A stretch of DNA of 64,000 nucleotides from assembly GCF_014646335.1 (NCBI RefSeq), contig NZ_BMNG01000001.1, positions 612,235 through 676,234 of the forward strand, in the 5' to 3' direction. Below the pieces are notes generated by a model. The model did not search any database and had not been told where the DNA came from. It was given only the letters and a program-made list of their open reading frames with translations. Both the position numbers and the translations under genes were made by a program. Each line of letters starts with the position of its first letter. Within the stretch, counting starts at the first letter, position 1. Source of the DNA: Streptomyces lasiicapitis (lineage in GTDB: Bacteria > Actinomycetota > Actinomycetes > Streptomycetales > Streptomycetaceae). Positions 25,181 to 33,449 of the stretch are shown here, in pieces.

Positions 25181-26275
25181 TCAAGGCCGGGTCTTGACCT
25201 CCACCTTGCCGCTGATGATGTCCTTCTTGGCCTGCTCGACGGCGGCCACTACGTCCTTCATGTCCTTGTACGCGGGGTTGGAGTCGGAGAAGCCGACCCG
25301 CCCCGATTTGAGGTCGTACCGCTGGGTGCCGGTCATGGGCTTTCCGTCGACGACGGACTTCGTGAGGTCGTACACCGCACCGCCTACGTCCTTGAGGGCC
25401 GAGCCGAGAATGTACTTCTTGTACTTGGCGAGGGCCTTCTGCTCGTACTGGTCGGAGTCGACGCCGATCGCCCACACCTTCTGCGACCCGGCTTCCTGGA
25501 TCACGCCCTGGCCGGAGAGCCCGGCCGCGTGGTAGAGCACGTCGGCCCCGGCTTCGAGCTGGCCGCTCGCGGCGTCCTGGCCCTTGTCGGGGCTGGCGAA
25601 CCCGCCCTCCTCCGGCTTCTCCGTCAAATACCGCTTCTCGATTTTGATCTTCGGGTCGACCGACTTCACGCCCTGCACGAACCCGGCCTCGAATTTGTGG
25701 ATGATCGGGATGTCCACGCCGCCGATGAATCCGACGTGTTTGACCTTGGTCGCCTTCGCGGCGGCGACGCCTGCGAGATACGAGCCCTGCTCCTCGTGGA
25801 ATACGAGATCGGCCACGTTCTCGGCCTTGACGGTGTTGTCGTCGACGATCCCGAAGGTGGTCTTCGGGTACTTCTTCGCCACTTCCTGAATGGCGGGCGC
25901 GTAGATGAAGCCGACCCCGATCACCGGGTTGTAGCCCTGCCGGGCGAGCTGCTCGATGCGCTGGGTCTTGTCGGCGCTGGACTCGCCGTCGCCGGGCTCC
26001 ATGTCCACGCCGCCGATCTTGAAGTCCTTGCGGGCGCGCTCGTAGCCGGTGAACGCGGCGTCGTTGAAGGACTGGTCGCCCTGGCCGCCGATGTCGTACG
26101 CGAGGCCTATGCCCTTGGCGTCGTACTCGCCGGAACTGCTGTTGCCCTTGCCGCCGTCGCCGTCGTCCTTGGCGGCGTCGCTGCTGGTCTCACCGCACGC
26201 GGTGGCCAGGAGCGCGAGGGCGGCCACTGCCACGAACAGGCGGGCCACTGGTTTCTCTGGACGTACTGGAAGCAC
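25181..26275 (-). CDS. BmpA/Med-type nucleoside-binding lipoprotein 2
   Basis: A second PnrA/BmpA-family binding lipoprotein, about 364 aa, closely similar to the first (shared GYNPVIGVG, FGIVDD, EQ-SYLAGVAAAKATK, VGF-GGVD, YHAAGLSGQGVI, VWAIGVDSDQY, KKYIL). The lipobox ends LLATACG. It has no transporter genes of its own, so it probably feeds the same permease with another nucleoside spectrum. I use GTG 26275, which has AAGGGG at good spacing; GTG 26284 is also possible. Mature N-terminus is Asp/Gly/Ser rich. Confidence 0.92.
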   Translation of the reverse strand: MLPVRPEKPVARLFVAVAALALLATACGETSSDAAKDDGDGGKGNSSSGEYDAKGIGLAYDIGGQGDQSFNDAAFTGYERARKDFKIGGVDMEPGDGESSADKTQRIEQLARQGYNPVIGVGFIYAPAIQEVAKKYPKTTFGIVDDNTVKAENVADLVFHEEQGSYLAGVAAAKATKVKHVGFIGGVDIPIIHKFEAGFVQGVKSVDPKIKIEKRYLTEKPEEGGFASPDKGQDAASGQLEAGADVLYHAAGLSGQGVIQEAGSQKVWAIGVDSDQYEQKALAKYKKYILGSALKDVGGAVYDLTKSVVDGKPMTGTQRYDLKSGRVGFSDSNPAYKDMKDVVAAVEQAKKDIISGKVEVKTRP

Positions 26276-26314
26276 TGGACGCACCCCTTACGTTCCCCAA
26301 CGCACCGTGGTGGG

Positions 26315-26348
26315 CGCTGATTTCGGCGCACATTAACGCGCGTAGAAA
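26315..26348. promoter_or_regulatory. Conserved promoter block with operator, BmpA 2
   Basis: Partner of the block at 24945-24978; contains TAACGCGCGTAG at 26336-26347, about 60 bp upstream of the start codon. Confidence 0.6.
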
Positions 26349-26505
26349 GGGAGGGGAACGGGTTCGGCCATGGCCGTTATCGATTCGTGGCGGATCATGG
26401 AGGAACGCATTACGCCCGCGTAAGCCGGGTTACACGGGCGTAAAAACGGGGTGGTGGATACGGGGTGGTGGATACAGGGGGCTGGATACGGGGTGCCGGC
26501 TTCCG

Positions 26506-27762
26506 TCAGGCGGAGCGGGTGGCGGCGTCGAGGAGGGCGGCGGCGGTGAAGAGCTCGACGCCGACGGTGATGGCGTGCTCGTCGGCGTCGAAGTCGCCCT
26601 GGTGCAGATCGCGTACGCCGCGCTCGCCCGGGGTGCGGACGCCGAGGCGGGCCATGGCGCCCGGCACGTGCTCCAGGTACCAGGAGAAGTCCTCGCCGCC
26701 TAGGCTCTGTTCGGTGTCCTCGACGGAGTCGTGGCCACGGCGGGCGGTCATGGCGTCCCGCAGCAGGTCCGTCACGCCCGGCTCGTTGACCACGGGCGGG
26801 ACGCCGCGGACGTAGTTGACCACCGACTTGGCGCGGTAGAGGTCGGCGATCTCCTGGATGGCGCCGTGCACGACGTCGGGTGCCTGCCGCCAGGCGCCGA
26901 TGTCGAGGCAGCGGACGGTGCCGGAGAGCTCGGCGTGCTGCGGGATGACGTTGCACGCGTGGCCGGCCTCGACGCGGCCCCAGGTGACGGAGAGCCCGGA
27001 GCGGGCGTCGACGCGGCGGGACACCAGGGCGGGTACCTCGGTGACGACCTTGGCGACGGCCGAGACCAGGTCGGTCGTCAGGTGCGGGCGCGCGGTGTGG
27101 CCGCCGGGGCCGTCGAGGGCGACCTCCAGGCGGTCGCAGGCGGACGTGATGGGCCCGTGCCGCAGGCCGATGCGGCCCGCGTCCACGCGGGGGTCGCAGT
27201 GCACGGCGATGATGCGGCCGACGCCGTCGAGCACGCCGAACTCGACGGCGTCCGCGGCACCGCCCGGCAGGACCTCCTCGGCAGGCTGGAAGATCAGCCG
27301 CACGGGCTGCGGGAGCAGACCGCTCTTCGCCAGCTCGGCGAGGACGAGCCCGGCGCCGAGGAGGACGGTGGTGTGCACGTCGTGGCCGCAGGCGTGGGCG
27401 CGGTCGGGGACGGTGGAGCGGTAGGGCACGCCCGTCTTGGTGTCGGGGATGGGGAGGGCGTCGATGTCGGCGCGGAAGGCGAGGACGGGGCGGGCGGGGG
27501 TGTCGTCACCGGTGCCCGGTTTGCCCCCGATGTCACAGACGAGTCCGGTCCCGGAGCCGAGTACGCGGGGCGCGAGCCCTGCGCGCTCCAGGCGGGCCTT
27601 GAGGGCCGCGGTGGTGCGGAACTCCTGGTTGCCCAGCTCGGGGTGCATGTGCAAGTCGCGGCGGAAGGCGATGAGTTCGGCGCGCAGCGCTTCGGGCAGC
27701 GCGCCGGGCAGCTCTCCGGGAGCGGACTCGGCTTCTGACTCGGCTTCTGACTCGCGGGACAT
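26506..27762 (-). CDS. M20-family amidohydrolase
   Basis: A 418-aa metallo-aminoacylase/carboxypeptidase-like enzyme (M20D type, as in hippurate or N-acyl-amino-acid hydrolases). Signatures: FRRDLHMHPELGNQEF, FRADIDALPI, HACGHDVHT (metal ligands Cys/His), QPAEEVLPGGA with the catalytic Glu pair, and a C-terminal SLGGEDFSWYLEHVPGAMARLG. I use ATG 27762 (MSRESEAESEAES) with GGGTGA upstream; an ATG 12 codons earlier is possible. The physiological acyl substrate is not evident. Transcribed alone toward the BmpA genes. Confidence 0.9.
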   Translation of the reverse strand: MSRESEAESEAESAPGELPGALPEALRAELIAFRRDLHMHPELGNQEFRTTAALKARLERAGLAPRVLGSGTGLVCDIGGKPGTGDDTPARPVLAFRADIDALPIPDTKTGVPYRSTVPDRAHACGHDVHTTVLLGAGLVLAELAKSGLLPQPVRLIFQPAEEVLPGGAADAVEFGVLDGVGRIIAVHCDPRVDAGRIGLRHGPITSACDRLEVALDGPGGHTARPHLTTDLVSAVAKVVTEVPALVSRRVDARSGLSVTWGRVEAGHACNVIPQHAELSGTVRCLDIGAWRQAPDVVHGAIQEIADLYRAKSVVNYVRGVPPVVNEPGVTDLLRDAMTARRGHDSVEDTEQSLGGEDFSWYLEHVPGAMARLGVRTPGERGVRDLHQGDFDADEHAITVGVELFTAAALLDAATRSA

Positions 27763-28195
27763 CAATTGGTTCACCCTGTGAAGGGTAGGGCGATGCACGG
27801 GTCAACTAAGCCTCGATCAACAAAAGTTCAGCCAGATTGAGGTAAGAAAGCTGGCCCGCGTGCGCATGTCTGACTGGTACGGCGGGTATGAAATTGGGTT
27901 ACCTTCCGCTTGCGGAGGGGCATCTCCCCTGGTCAAGCGGGGGCTCCCGGAGGGGGAAGGTCATCCTCGGGGTGGAGGCCGTCTGTGAGGGCCGAAGCGC
28001 GTCCGGGTGGACGGGACAGGGCCGCGGCCGGGCCGGGGTCGAGCACGGGTTGAGCGCTCACCCGTTGTAGTGGGCGACAATCTCCACGATAACCCCTGAT
28101 AGGGGGATATCGGCATGGCGGGCCCAGAGGCGCTGCGCCCCCTGAGCCCGACCGACTCCCGGCTACTTCCCTGCCGCTCCCTTGCCGCTCCCCGG
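27763..28195. other. Intergenic stretch, no clear gene
   Basis: About 430 bp between the amidohydrolase start and a convergent-side lipoprotein end. It is AT-richer near 27800-27900. It holds a possible 40-codon reading frame from 27866 without a good SD, and a short inverted repeat ATAACCCC...GGGGATAT around 28090-28110. I cannot assign a function. Confidence 0.35.
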
Positions 28196-28810
28196 CTACT
28201 TCCCGGCGAACTTCCAGACGTACGGGTCCTTGTCCTCCTCGCCCCAGTGGACCTCCAGGCTCTTCGAGCCCTTGGGCACCAGGTACGTCTCGCAGAGGAC
28301 GTGGCTCTCGCCCGTCTTCCAGCCCTCGATCCCCAGCGGGTCGTCGCAGCCCGCGGCGTCCTCGGAGGCGCCGATGACCAGTCCGCCGCGGCGGCCGTCC
28401 GCCCAGATCTCGGTCTCGTCGGCCGCGTCCGGGGTCTCGGTCACGGCGGCGCCGGCCTTGTGCGTGAACTTCAGGTGGGCGACGGCCGGGACCATGCCCT
28501 TGGCCTTCTTCGGGTCCTGCACCAGCTTCTTGGTGTCGGCCTCGGTGCCCACGTCGACCTTCTGCGCGACGACGTCGTACGTGACCTTGGCGTCGCCCTC
28601 CTCCACCTTGCCGGTGGCGCTCTCCCCCGCGGCGAGCGCACCCCCCGCCTCGGGCGCGGCGGTCTTGGAGGCGGCCGCCTCCGGCTTCGACTTGCCATCG
28701 GACTTGCCGGACTTGCCGGAGTCGTCGTCACCGCCGCCGCACGCGGTGAGGGCGAGCGCGAGCACGGCGGCGGGCACGCCGAACCGCAGGACGTTCTTTC
28801 GATACAGCAA
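28196..28810 (-). CDS. Secreted lipoprotein, unknown function
   Basis: A 204-aa lipoprotein. I use the TTG at 28810 because GGAG lies 7 nt upstream and it gives a proper signal: MLYRKNVLRFGVPAAVLALALTAC, with canonical lipobox LTAC. The linker is Lys/Asp/Ser/Gly rich (GGGDDDSGKSGKSDGKSKPE). The folded part (about residues 75-204) contains two Cys (GCDDPLG and VLCETYLVP) that may pair, and resembles small extracellular DUF4352-type domains, though this is weak. The upstream region on the minus strand faces the small peptide ORF and glycosyltransferase promoter. Confidence 0.75.
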   Translation of the reverse strand: MLYRKNVLRFGVPAAVLALALTACGGGDDDSGKSGKSDGKSKPEAAASKTAAPEAGGALAAGESATGKVEEGDAKVTYDVVAQKVDVGTEADTKKLVQDPKKAKGMVPAVAHLKFTHKAGAAVTETPDAADETEIWADGRRGGLVIGASEDAAGCDDPLGIEGWKTGESHVLCETYLVPKGSKSLEVHWGEEDKDPYVWKFAGK

Positions 28811-28949
28811 AGTGAACTCCTGTAAAGGACATCTGAGGGATCGCCACCATATGAGGCGGCCACAGCGGGAGTCCAGGCAGTTCCACTGAGCGAAACGCAC
28901 ATCGCACTTGACGGTCGCAAACACTTACAGATGAGGTGAGTTGCGACAG

Positions 28950-29117
28950 ATGCAACGGAAGCGGGGCGCTGCGGCGGCGGCGCGGGCGGTCGCGCAGGCA
29001 GTCGCGCAGGCAGTCGCGCGGGCAGTGGCACAGGCAGTCGCGCGGGCGGTGGCACAGGAGACCGAATTACCCCCATTTCTTCCCACCGTTGACACCCCAT
29101 CACCCCATATGAACTAA
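28950..29117 (+). CDS. Possible 55-aa Ala-rich repeat peptide
   Basis: ATG at 28950 preceded by GAGGTGA at 28934-28940 (9-nt spacer). The product starts MQRKRGAAAAARAVA and continues as repeats of A(R/Q)AV, ending QETELPPFLPTVDTPSPHMN. The repeat would form a long helix with Arg/Gln every fourth residue. It is encoded by a 12-bp tandem repeat, so it could also be non-coding simple sequence. It does not resemble a family known to me. Confidence 0.3.
   Translation: MQRKRGAAAAARAVAQAVAQAVARAVAQAVARAVAQETELPPFLPTVDTPSPHMN
28981..29058. repeat. 12-bp tandem repeat, about 6.5 units
   Basis: Units such as CGCGGGCGGTCG and CGCAGGCAGTCG repeat in register with 1-3 changes between units. They code for the A(R/Q)AV repeat of the small ORF at 28950-29117. 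Confidence 0.75.
29089..29117 (+). promoter_or_regulatory. Possible promoter of the glycosyltransferase gene
   Basis: TTGACA at 29089-29094 with a weak -10 (AACTAA, 29112-29117) at 17-bp spacing, about 75 bp before the GTG at 29191, which itself has GGGGGG as SD. Confidence 0.4.
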
Positions 29118-29190
29118 ATGCGGCCTCGTTTCCGACCGACCAACGGAAACGGGTCCGTCGCGCTGTCGTTTTTCTTGGGGGGCACCACAG

Positions 29191-31473
29191 GTGAAGGTCG
29201 CATTTCTGCTGCACAACGCGTACGGCATCGGCGGCACCATCCGGTCCACGGCGAATCTCTCGGCGGCGCTTGCCGTACGGCACGACGTGGAGGTGATGAG
29301 CGTCCACAAGGTCGCTGAGGAGACGTCGTTGCCCTTCGACCCGCGGGTGCGCCTGCGGTCCCTCATCGACATGCGCGAGGACAGCCCTTCGTACGAAGGA
29401 GCGCACGAGTTGACCGCCACCGGGAACAGCATGTTCCCCGAGAAGGGCGTGGACTTCGGGCGGCTGCGCTACACCGCGCTGCACGACCGGCGCATCGCCG
29501 CGTACCTGGAACAGACCGACGCCGACGTGGTCATAGCCACGCGCCCGATCCTCAACGGCTATTTGGCCCGGCACGGACAGCGGCGCAGCCGCCGCGGCGG
29601 CCATCTCCGCATCGGCCAGGAGCACTTGTCGTACGACGCGCACAGCGACCAGCTCCGCACGGACCAGAACGCCGCGATCGCCGCCGGCCTGGACGCCTTC
29701 GTCACCGTGTCGGAGGCGGACGCGGCGCTCTACAGGGCCGCGCTCCCGGACGTGCGCGCCCGCCTCCTCTGCATACCCAACGGCGTGACCGTCCCCGCCG
29801 TCGAACCGTCCCCCTTGAACTCCAAGCTGATCGTGGCGGCGGGCCGGCTGGTGGCCGTGAAGCGGTACGACCGCCTGATCAACGCCTTCGCCAAGGTGTC
29901 CGCCGAACACCCAGACTGGACCCTGCGCATCTACGGCCGCGGCCCGGAGGCACCCCGGCTCCGCCGCCAGATCGACGAACTCGGCCTCTACAACCAGGCG
30001 TTCCTCATGGGCCCGGCCGCCCCCATCGAGACCGAGTGGGCCAAGGGCGCCGTCGCGGCGGTCTCCTCCGACATGGAGTCGTTCGGCATGACGATCGTCG
30101 AGGCGATGCACTGCGGCGTCCCGGTCGTCGCGACGGACTGCCCGCACGGCCCGGCCGAGATCATCTCGCACGGCGAGGACGGTGTGCTGGTGCCGCTGTC
30201 CGGCGGGGTGGACGCGTACGCGTCGGCGCTGTCGTCGTTGATCGCGGACGCGGGGTTGCGGGCGCGCCTTGGCGCGGCGGCGCGGGCGAAGGCGGCGACG
30301 TACGCGCCCTCGGAGATCGCGGACCGCTATGAGGAGCTGATCGGTGAGCTGGCGGACGGGGCCTGGTCGGACAAGAAGGGCGGCGCCCAAGGGTCTCGGG
30401 CCCGCCGAACCTCTACGTCCGGGAGCCGCCGAACCCCCACCTCCGGGAGCCGCCGAACCTCCGCCCCCCAGGGCCGCCGCACCACCGAGCAGCCCCGGGG
30501 CGGCCGCATCACCATCCGCCTGCGTGCCGCCCTGGGCAGGCCCCGCCCGCCCGCGCCGACGGCCACCACGGCACTCCCCCAGAGCCCACCGCGCCCCACC
30601 GCCTCGGCCCGGGTGACCCCCAACGGCAGCGTGGCCATCCGCCTGACCCACGGAACACTCCCCGAAGGCCCCCTGGACGTGGTCCTACGCCGCCGCAAGG
30701 ACCCCGCCCACCGGGGTATCACCCTCCCCATACCACCCCCCACCCCCGTCGCACCACGAGTCGTGGAAACCATCGCCACCCTCGACCGCACGGCGGACCA
30801 CACCCTCCCGGAGGGCCGCTGGGACTGCTACGTGGTCCCACGCGGCACAACCGACCGCCACCGCCTCCGAGCCGAACTGGTCGAAACAGCAGCCCTCTTG
30901 ACCCTCCCCCCGGTGACCGACGAGCGCGGCGTGTCGGCCTGGATCCCCTACCCCACGTCCGACGGCTACCTGGCCCTACGCACCTGGCTGCGCCCCGCAC
31001 ACGCGGAGGTGGACCACATCCTGATCAGCGAAACATCGGCCACGGTGACGGCAACACTCCTGGGCACAACCCAACTCCCCCCGGAGGGAGCAACCGTCAC
31101 AGCAACATCCCGCTCAACGGACCCCACCCACGACTTCACCATGCCGATACGAGTCCTGGACTCCGCGAAATTCCAGTTCACGATCCCGTACGCCGAAGCC
31201 CTGGCCCGCCGCCACACCACCGCCCCCGACCCCACCTTCTGGGACCTGCACCTCCACCTGCACCCGGCCCTCACGGCATCCCCCATCCCCATCGGCCGCG
31301 TCACAGGAGACCAGGTCGAACGCAAAAGGCCCGACACCCGCCCGTCCCGCGACCTCCCCCACCCCACCCACGGCCCGACCCGCATCAAGCCGTACTACAC
31401 GGCGACGAACGACCTGGCCCTGAGCGCCCGCACCGTCCAGCCGCCGAAGCAGGGCCCCACGCCCCACCCCTGA
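29191..31473 (+). CDS. GT4-family glycosyltransferase with long C-terminal extension
   Basis: A 760-aa GT-B glycosyltransferase. Residues 1-390 hold the catalytic part: KVAFLLHNAYGIGGTIRSTANLS (N-terminal glycine loop), IPNGV, VAAGRLVAVKRYDRLINAF, IYGRGPEAPRLRRQI and the nucleotide-sugar motif ESFGMTIVEAMHCGVPVVATDCPHG. A linker of four imperfect repeats (RRTSTSGS, RRTPTSGS, RRTSAPQG, RRTTEQPRG) joins a C-terminal region of about 330 residues, beta-rich, with no family I recognise. It is likely a wall-polymer or capsule transferase and probably belonged with the glycan genes now at 50-59 kb. GTG start with strong SD. Confidence 0.88.
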   Translation: MKVAFLLHNAYGIGGTIRSTANLSAALAVRHDVEVMSVHKVAEETSLPFDPRVRLRSLIDMREDSPSYEGAHELTATGNSMFPEKGVDFGRLRYTALHDRRIAAYLEQTDADVVIATRPILNGYLARHGQRRSRRGGHLRIGQEHLSYDAHSDQLRTDQNAAIAAGLDAFVTVSEADAALYRAALPDVRARLLCIPNGVTVPAVEPSPLNSKLIVAAGRLVAVKRYDRLINAFAKVSAEHPDWTLRIYGRGPEAPRLRRQIDELGLYNQAFLMGPAAPIETEWAKGAVAAVSSDMESFGMTIVEAMHCGVPVVATDCPHGPAEIISHGEDGVLVPLSGGVDAYASALSSLIADAGLRARLGAAARAKAATYAPSEIADRYEELIGELADGAWSDKKGGAQGSRARRTSTSGSRRTPTSGSRRTSAPQGRRTTEQPRGGRITIRLRAALGRPRPPAPTATTALPQSPPRPTASARVTPNGSVAIRLTHGTLPEGPLDVVLRRRKDPAHRGITLPIPPPTPVAPRVVETIATLDRTADHTLPEGRWDCYVVPRGTTDRHRLRAELVETAALLTLPPVTDERGVSAWIPYPTSDGYLALRTWLRPAHAEVDHILISETSATVTATLLGTTQLPPEGATVTATSRSTDPTHDFTMPIRVLDSAKFQFTIPYAEALARRHTTAPDPTFWDLHLHLHPALTASPIPIGRVTGDQVERKRPDTRPSRDLPHPTHGPTRIKPYYTATNDLALSARTVQPPKQGPTPHP

Positions 31474-31489
31474 CCCCAACCCCAAGGAC

Positions 31490-32263
31490 TCAGCGAGCCG
31501 CCTTCTCCACCTTCGCCAACTGGGCCTTGACGACCGCCGGGTCGGGCTTGGCGACTTCCCAGGGCTTCTCCAGGTTGATGGCATTGAAGGTCACGACGGT
31601 CGCGCCACTGCGCACGACGGTGAAGCTCGCCCCGGCGTTCTCCCCTTGTACGCCACCCCACATCACATACGAGACCGCCTCGTCGCCGAGCCCGCTGACG
31701 GGGCGCTCGTCCACCTCGTCGTAGGTGCCGTTGACGCTCTCGAAGCCACTGCCGCACTTCGCAAGCGCGGTCCGCAGTTGTGCAAGCACCTGCTTGGCGC
31801 CGGCCTGGTCGTGCGAGGAGAGGGCCACGACGACGCTCGTCCCCTTCGGGTCGGCGAACGTGGAGCCCTTCATGTCGACAGAGAGGGGGACGAAAGCCTT
31901 GGGAGCGGGCTTCGAGCCGTAGGCCAGCATGTTGTCCAACGGTCGGCATCGCGCGGGATCGGCGATGGAGCTGTCCTTACCCATCGCGGCCGCCAGCCCG
32001 TTGTTCATGCGCCGCACGGATCGCCCGTCCACGTCGCCGTCGGAGAGAGCCACCTCTCGCAACTCCTTGACACCGAAGCCGTTGGCCTTCGCCCCCGCGC
32101 CCGAGACATTTGCCTTCTCAGAAGCCTTGGCATCGGAACGGGATCCGTCCCCCTCCTCCGCGCCTCCCCCACCGGACCCGGCCCCGCACCCGACGACGCC
32201 CAACAGCAACGGCGCCACGACGACGATTCCCCGCCAACGGCGCCTGCCGACCCTACGTATCAC
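31490..32263 (-). CDS. DUF3558-like lipoprotein
   Basis: A 257-aa lipoprotein with signal MIRRVGRRRWRGIVVVAPLL and lipobox VVGC. The linker is Gly/Glu/Ser rich. The mature domain (about residues 100-257) has paired Cys (ARCRPLDNM and AKCGSGFESV) and the overall pattern of DUF3558-type actinobacterial lipoproteins; this family assignment is moderate. GTG 32263 has AGGAG 7 nt upstream. The gene ends 16 bp from the convergent glycosyltransferase end and marks the left side of the accessory island. Confidence 0.72.
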   Translation of the reverse strand: MIRRVGRRRWRGIVVVAPLLLGVVGCGAGSGGGGAEEGDGSRSDAKASEKANVSGAGAKANGFGVKELREVALSDGDVDGRSVRRMNNGLAAAMGKDSSIADPARCRPLDNMLAYGSKPAPKAFVPLSVDMKGSTFADPKGTSVVVALSSHDQAGAKQVLAQLRTALAKCGSGFESVNGTYDEVDERPVSGLGDEAVSYVMWGGVQGENAGASFTVVRSGATVVTFNAINLEKPWEVAKPDPAVVKAQLAKVEKAAR

Positions 32264-32356
32264 CCAAGAACTCCTGATTCGTTCTCATGTTCCACAGCTT
32301 CTCGGACGCCGTCCTCAGCGCGACGAGAAGCTGCGGGCACCGCTGTGTCCGCCGCC

Positions 32357-32380
32357 GTTGCCGTCAGCTACTGCCGTCAG
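32357..32380 (+). repeat. 24-bp repeat, copy A
   Basis: GTTGCCGTCA-GCTACTGCCGTCAG. Similar copies at 33422-33444 (one base shorter) and 36969-36992, all in the same orientation. Copy C directly follows an integrase 3' end, so these may be attachment-site derivatives. Confidence 0.65.
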
Positions 32381-32427
32381 CCCGACCAGAAGCTCCCTCA
32401 GGCGATGCCCGACGCGACCGAGATTCG

Positions 32428-32937
32428 CTAACGGGAATCGGGCCTCGGCCAAGGATCGAGTCCCGGATCGGAGTGCAGGCAGACCAGCGGGCGATTCGCG
32501 CAGACTGCCAACTCCAAGGAGTCTTCAAAGGTGGACCCGAGCTCCCAAATCCAGCCCATACCAGCAGCAACCACCCTTCCCCCAGCCTCGACGAATACGC
32601 TTGAATAACTGAGCCATTCACCGATTGGGAAATAGTCCCCACCGAGAACACTCTCTACCTCTTCCGCTAGATCACGCTGCCCTGATCCAGCGGCGAATGG
32701 ATCGAAATTGCAGGGCTCGTCATTACTGAAGTTCGGACCGACTCGATTGACCGGATCGACCGAGAGCCCTCCCAGCGCAGCGAGGATTTCTTCAGCCAAT
32801 GGGTGAGCCCGGTACCCTTCACCCTCCAACGGCTTTACCCATCGACCAGCGTCAACCTTCCTTCCCGTGCTCCATCCGGACGCTACAAGCGCCTCAAGAA
32901 GATCCTCGCTGAGCGAGTCGAAGCGAATCAGGGACAT
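32428..32937 (-). CDS. SUKH-type immunity protein
   Basis: A 169-aa cytosolic protein with the pattern of the SUKH-3 immunity superfamily: LLEALVASGWSTGRKVDAGRWVKPLEGEGYRAHPLAEEILAALGGLSV, then FDPF, LGGDYFPIGEW and VFVEAGGRVVAAGMGWIWELG. SUKH proteins neutralise nuclease and deaminase toxins. Its ATG overlaps the stop of the deaminase-type toxin fragment by one base (TGATG), the normal toxin-immunity arrangement. Base composition is lower in GC than the flanks, as is common for such cassettes. Confidence 0.8.
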   Translation of the reverse strand: MSLIRFDSLSEDLLEALVASGWSTGRKVDAGRWVKPLEGEGYRAHPLAEEILAALGGLSVDPVNRVGPNFSNDEPCNFDPFAAGSGQRDLAEEVESVLGGDYFPIGEWLSYSSVFVEAGGRVVAAGMGWIWELGSTFEDSLELAVCANRPLVCLHSDPGLDPWPRPDSR

Positions 32938-33365
32938 CAGTCAATCTCCAGATCTTCCTGCAGTCGGCCGCAACGGCCACAGGGGTGAGCCGGTTCACCA
33001 TGCCCATCCGTATTCGATGTCGGCATGGAGTTATTCCGCGTCCTTACCGTTCGCATGGTTCCACCCCTGATGGCCTCGGGTCCCTCCGCCGCCTGCGCCT
33101 GAATCAGACAATGCACCTCCGCGCACCCTCCATGGTGACCTGTCCGTTCGAGTGCATCCACCAACGGCCCTTCTGCCTGCTGGCCGTGCCTATTGCGGCC
33201 GTAGTACTTCGCGCCTGAAGGAGATGTGTACTCGGAGGCAAACTTCGCCCCAGGTTCGTTGCGAACACTGTCGGCATAGTCACCCAGGTTGCAGTTGTGC
33301 ACGAGTACCGGAGTGAGCCCCGCCACCACATAGTACGTGTGCTGCGTGGCTCCATCTACCTGCTT
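32937..33365 (-). pseudogene. Orphan deaminase toxin C-terminus (RHS/HINT tip fragment)
   Basis: A detached toxin tip. The open frame starts after an in-frame TAA at 33366 and reads QHTYYVVAGLTPVLVHNCN, the end of a HINT pretoxin domain, then a toxin of about 115 residues. This has deaminase-fold zinc motifs: GGCAEVHCL and HPCGRCGRL (CAE plus PCxxC). No start codon gives the full module; a GTG at 33329 lies inside it. A 55-bp stretch (33288-33342) is 51/55 identical to the equivalent HINT end in the large toxin gene at 38032-38086, a possible recombination handle for tip exchange. It is paired with a SUKH immunity gene. Confidence 0.78.
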
Positions 33366-33421
33366 TTATGCAGGTCAAGCGCGGTTTGCTGGTCCGGTGA
33401 AGTGCGTGGTTGTGCGGGGTT

Positions 33422-33444
33422 GTTGCCGTCGCTACTGCCGTCAG
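33422..33444 (+). repeat. 24-bp repeat, copy B
   Basis: Second copy of the GTTGCCGTC...CTACTGCCGTCAG element, missing one base. Together with copy A it brackets the orphan toxin/immunity cassette. Confidence 0.65.
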
Positions 33445-33449
33445 ACGGT

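Noticed and set aside
27866..27988. A 40-codon ORF starting MSDWYGGYEIG
   Set aside because: No usable ribosome-binding site and the second half is Gly/Pro/Arg-rich intergenic composition; not enough support.
28981..29058. Regular 12-bp repeats considered as a CRISPR array
   Set aside because: The units are contiguous without spacers; this is a tandem repeat.
32357..32410. Frame reading VAVSYCRQPDQKLPQ through repeat copy A as a recombinase end
   Set aside because: The residues come from the repeat itself; upstream sequence shows no recombinase motif, so I list only the repeat.
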